5,437 nucleotides of DNA from Methanobacteriota archaeon (lineage in GTDB: Archaea; Altiarchaeota; Altiarchaeia; IMC4; QMZM01). Positions 5,071-5,437 of the stretch are shown piece after piece (the stretch's first letter is position 1; the number at the start of each line of letters is the position of its first letter). The notes under the pieces are model-generated. The model did no database searches. It had not been told where the DNA came from and worked only from the letters and a program-made list of their open reading frames with translations. Both the position numbers and the translations under genes were made by a program. The stretch spans positions 1-5,437 of the forward strand of contig JAKFXM010000187.1 in the NCBI GenBank assembly GCA_021731385.1, read 5' to 3'.

Positions 5071-5436
5071 TTACGCACACCTGCTTATTGAAGCACTGTA
5101 GATCGTATTCACCAGAGCGACTGCTATTATTATTATAATCAAGCCATAAAGGACATATATTATCCTTTCCTTTGCCTCCTTTCTCTCTGCGGGTTCTTCG
5201 GAGATGAGCCACTTGAATCCATGGAGAATTATCATCAATGCCGCAATTCCGGCTGCAATTCCATAGACTATATCTACCAGAGGATATATCTGGCCATTCA
5301 TCTCGCATGTGCTCTTGCATGATTTTTTGCATTCTTCCTTTGTATCACAAAACAATGTTCCAAGTATACCACAAGACTCAGAGGGTATAGTTGAGCACCA
5401 ATCAGTCTTACATTCATCTTCACAATTTTTGCTAAC
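5071..5436 (-). CDS. VirB2/T4SS-pilin-like membrane protein with Cys-rich N-terminal region (partial)
   Basis: The last 121 codons of a gene read on the - strand and end at TAA (5073-5071). The frame stays open to the window edge, so the true start lies outside; an internal TTG at 5355 is an unlikely start because coding character continues upstream. The visible residues 1-50 are hydrophilic and hold eight Cys at 5, 9, 14, 22, 30, 36, 40 and 44, probably an extracytoplasmic disulfide-bonded region. Two membrane helices follow at about 52-75 and 93-111, separated by a short charged loop (KWLISEEPAERKEAKER). This helix-loop-helix is the VirB2/TrbC-type pilin layout and matches the pilin-PKD protein at 1054-2940 (31 of 51 positions). 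The order differs between the two: the Cys-rich part precedes the pilin module here and follows it there. Likely a membrane pore or pilus subunit; substrate unknown. Confidence 0.8.
   Translation of the reverse strand, partial: VSKNCEDECKTDWCSTIPSESCGILGTLFCDTKEECKKSCKSTCEMNGQIYPLVDIVYGIAAGIAALMIILHGFKWLISEEPAERKEAKERIIYVLYGLIIIIIAVALVNTIYSASISRCA
5076..5205 (-). repeat. 130-bp direct repeat, copy B (inside intact pilin gene)
   Basis: This is the partner of the copy at 4320-4449. It covers the loop and second helix of the intact pilin-like gene. Differences between the copies are nearly all at synonymous positions. Confidence 0.85.
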
Positions 5437-5437
5437 C

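Noticed and set aside
5066..5332. - strand ORF of 88 codons parallel to the right-edge pilin gene
   Set aside because: It is an out-of-frame shadow of the pilin gene; similar out-of-frame peptides in both repeat copies only reflect the DNA repeat.
1..5437. CRISPR array, tRNA/rRNA gene, insertion sequence or transposase
   Set aside because: I saw no regularly spaced repeats, no cloverleaf-like gene, no terminal inverted repeats and no transposase or integrase motifs. The only clear long repeat is the pilin 3' duplication.

Overview
The window looks archaeal. Strong ribosome-binding sites read GGTGGTGA or GGTGG, complementary to the CACCUCC end of archaeal 16S rRNA. Promoter-like boxes are of the TATA type (TTTATATA, CTTTTAAG), and one gene has the spacing of a leaderless transcript. 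The DNA is AT-rich and the gene set (VapBC, AbiE, PKD-repeat surface protein, VirB2-like membrane proteins) fits the accessory genome of an archaeon. I cannot place it at phylum level.

Layout, left to right. (1) The end of an unrecognised reading frame that is open to the left edge (to 237). (2) A short non-coding stretch holding a 30-codon signal-peptide-like mini-ORF (306-398). (3) A tightly overlapping + strand operon: a VapB-type antitoxin (429-629), a VapC PIN-domain toxin (620-1057), and a 628-residue secreted protein (1054-2940). That protein has an N-terminal VirB2/T4SS-pilin-like two-helix module, a Cys-rich segment and about four PKD/Ig-like domains. (4) A convergent - strand AbiE toxin-antitoxin operon, abiEi (4242-3646) then abiEii (3668-2943). 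(5) A truncated 3' fragment of a pilin-like gene (4315-4449, - strand). (6) A second, unrelated vapBC pair (4484-5069, + strand), apparently leaderless. (7) An intact but edge-truncated pilin-like gene (- strand, 5071 to beyond 5436) with a Cys-rich N-terminal region and the same two-helix module.

The unifying feature is that three toxin-antitoxin modules alternate with two and a half copies of a VirB2-like pilin family. The fragment in (5) is about 88% identical in DNA, without gaps, to the end of gene (7), and almost all differences are synonymous. The second vapBC therefore sits exactly between a truncated and an intact copy of the same gene, as if the cassette entered by recombination at the gene's 3' end.

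The most interesting object is the pilin-PKD fusion, which could be a pilus or membrane-pore subunit carrying a long extracellular adhesive arm. It is translationally coupled to a VapC toxin. Function beyond the domain level is inference.
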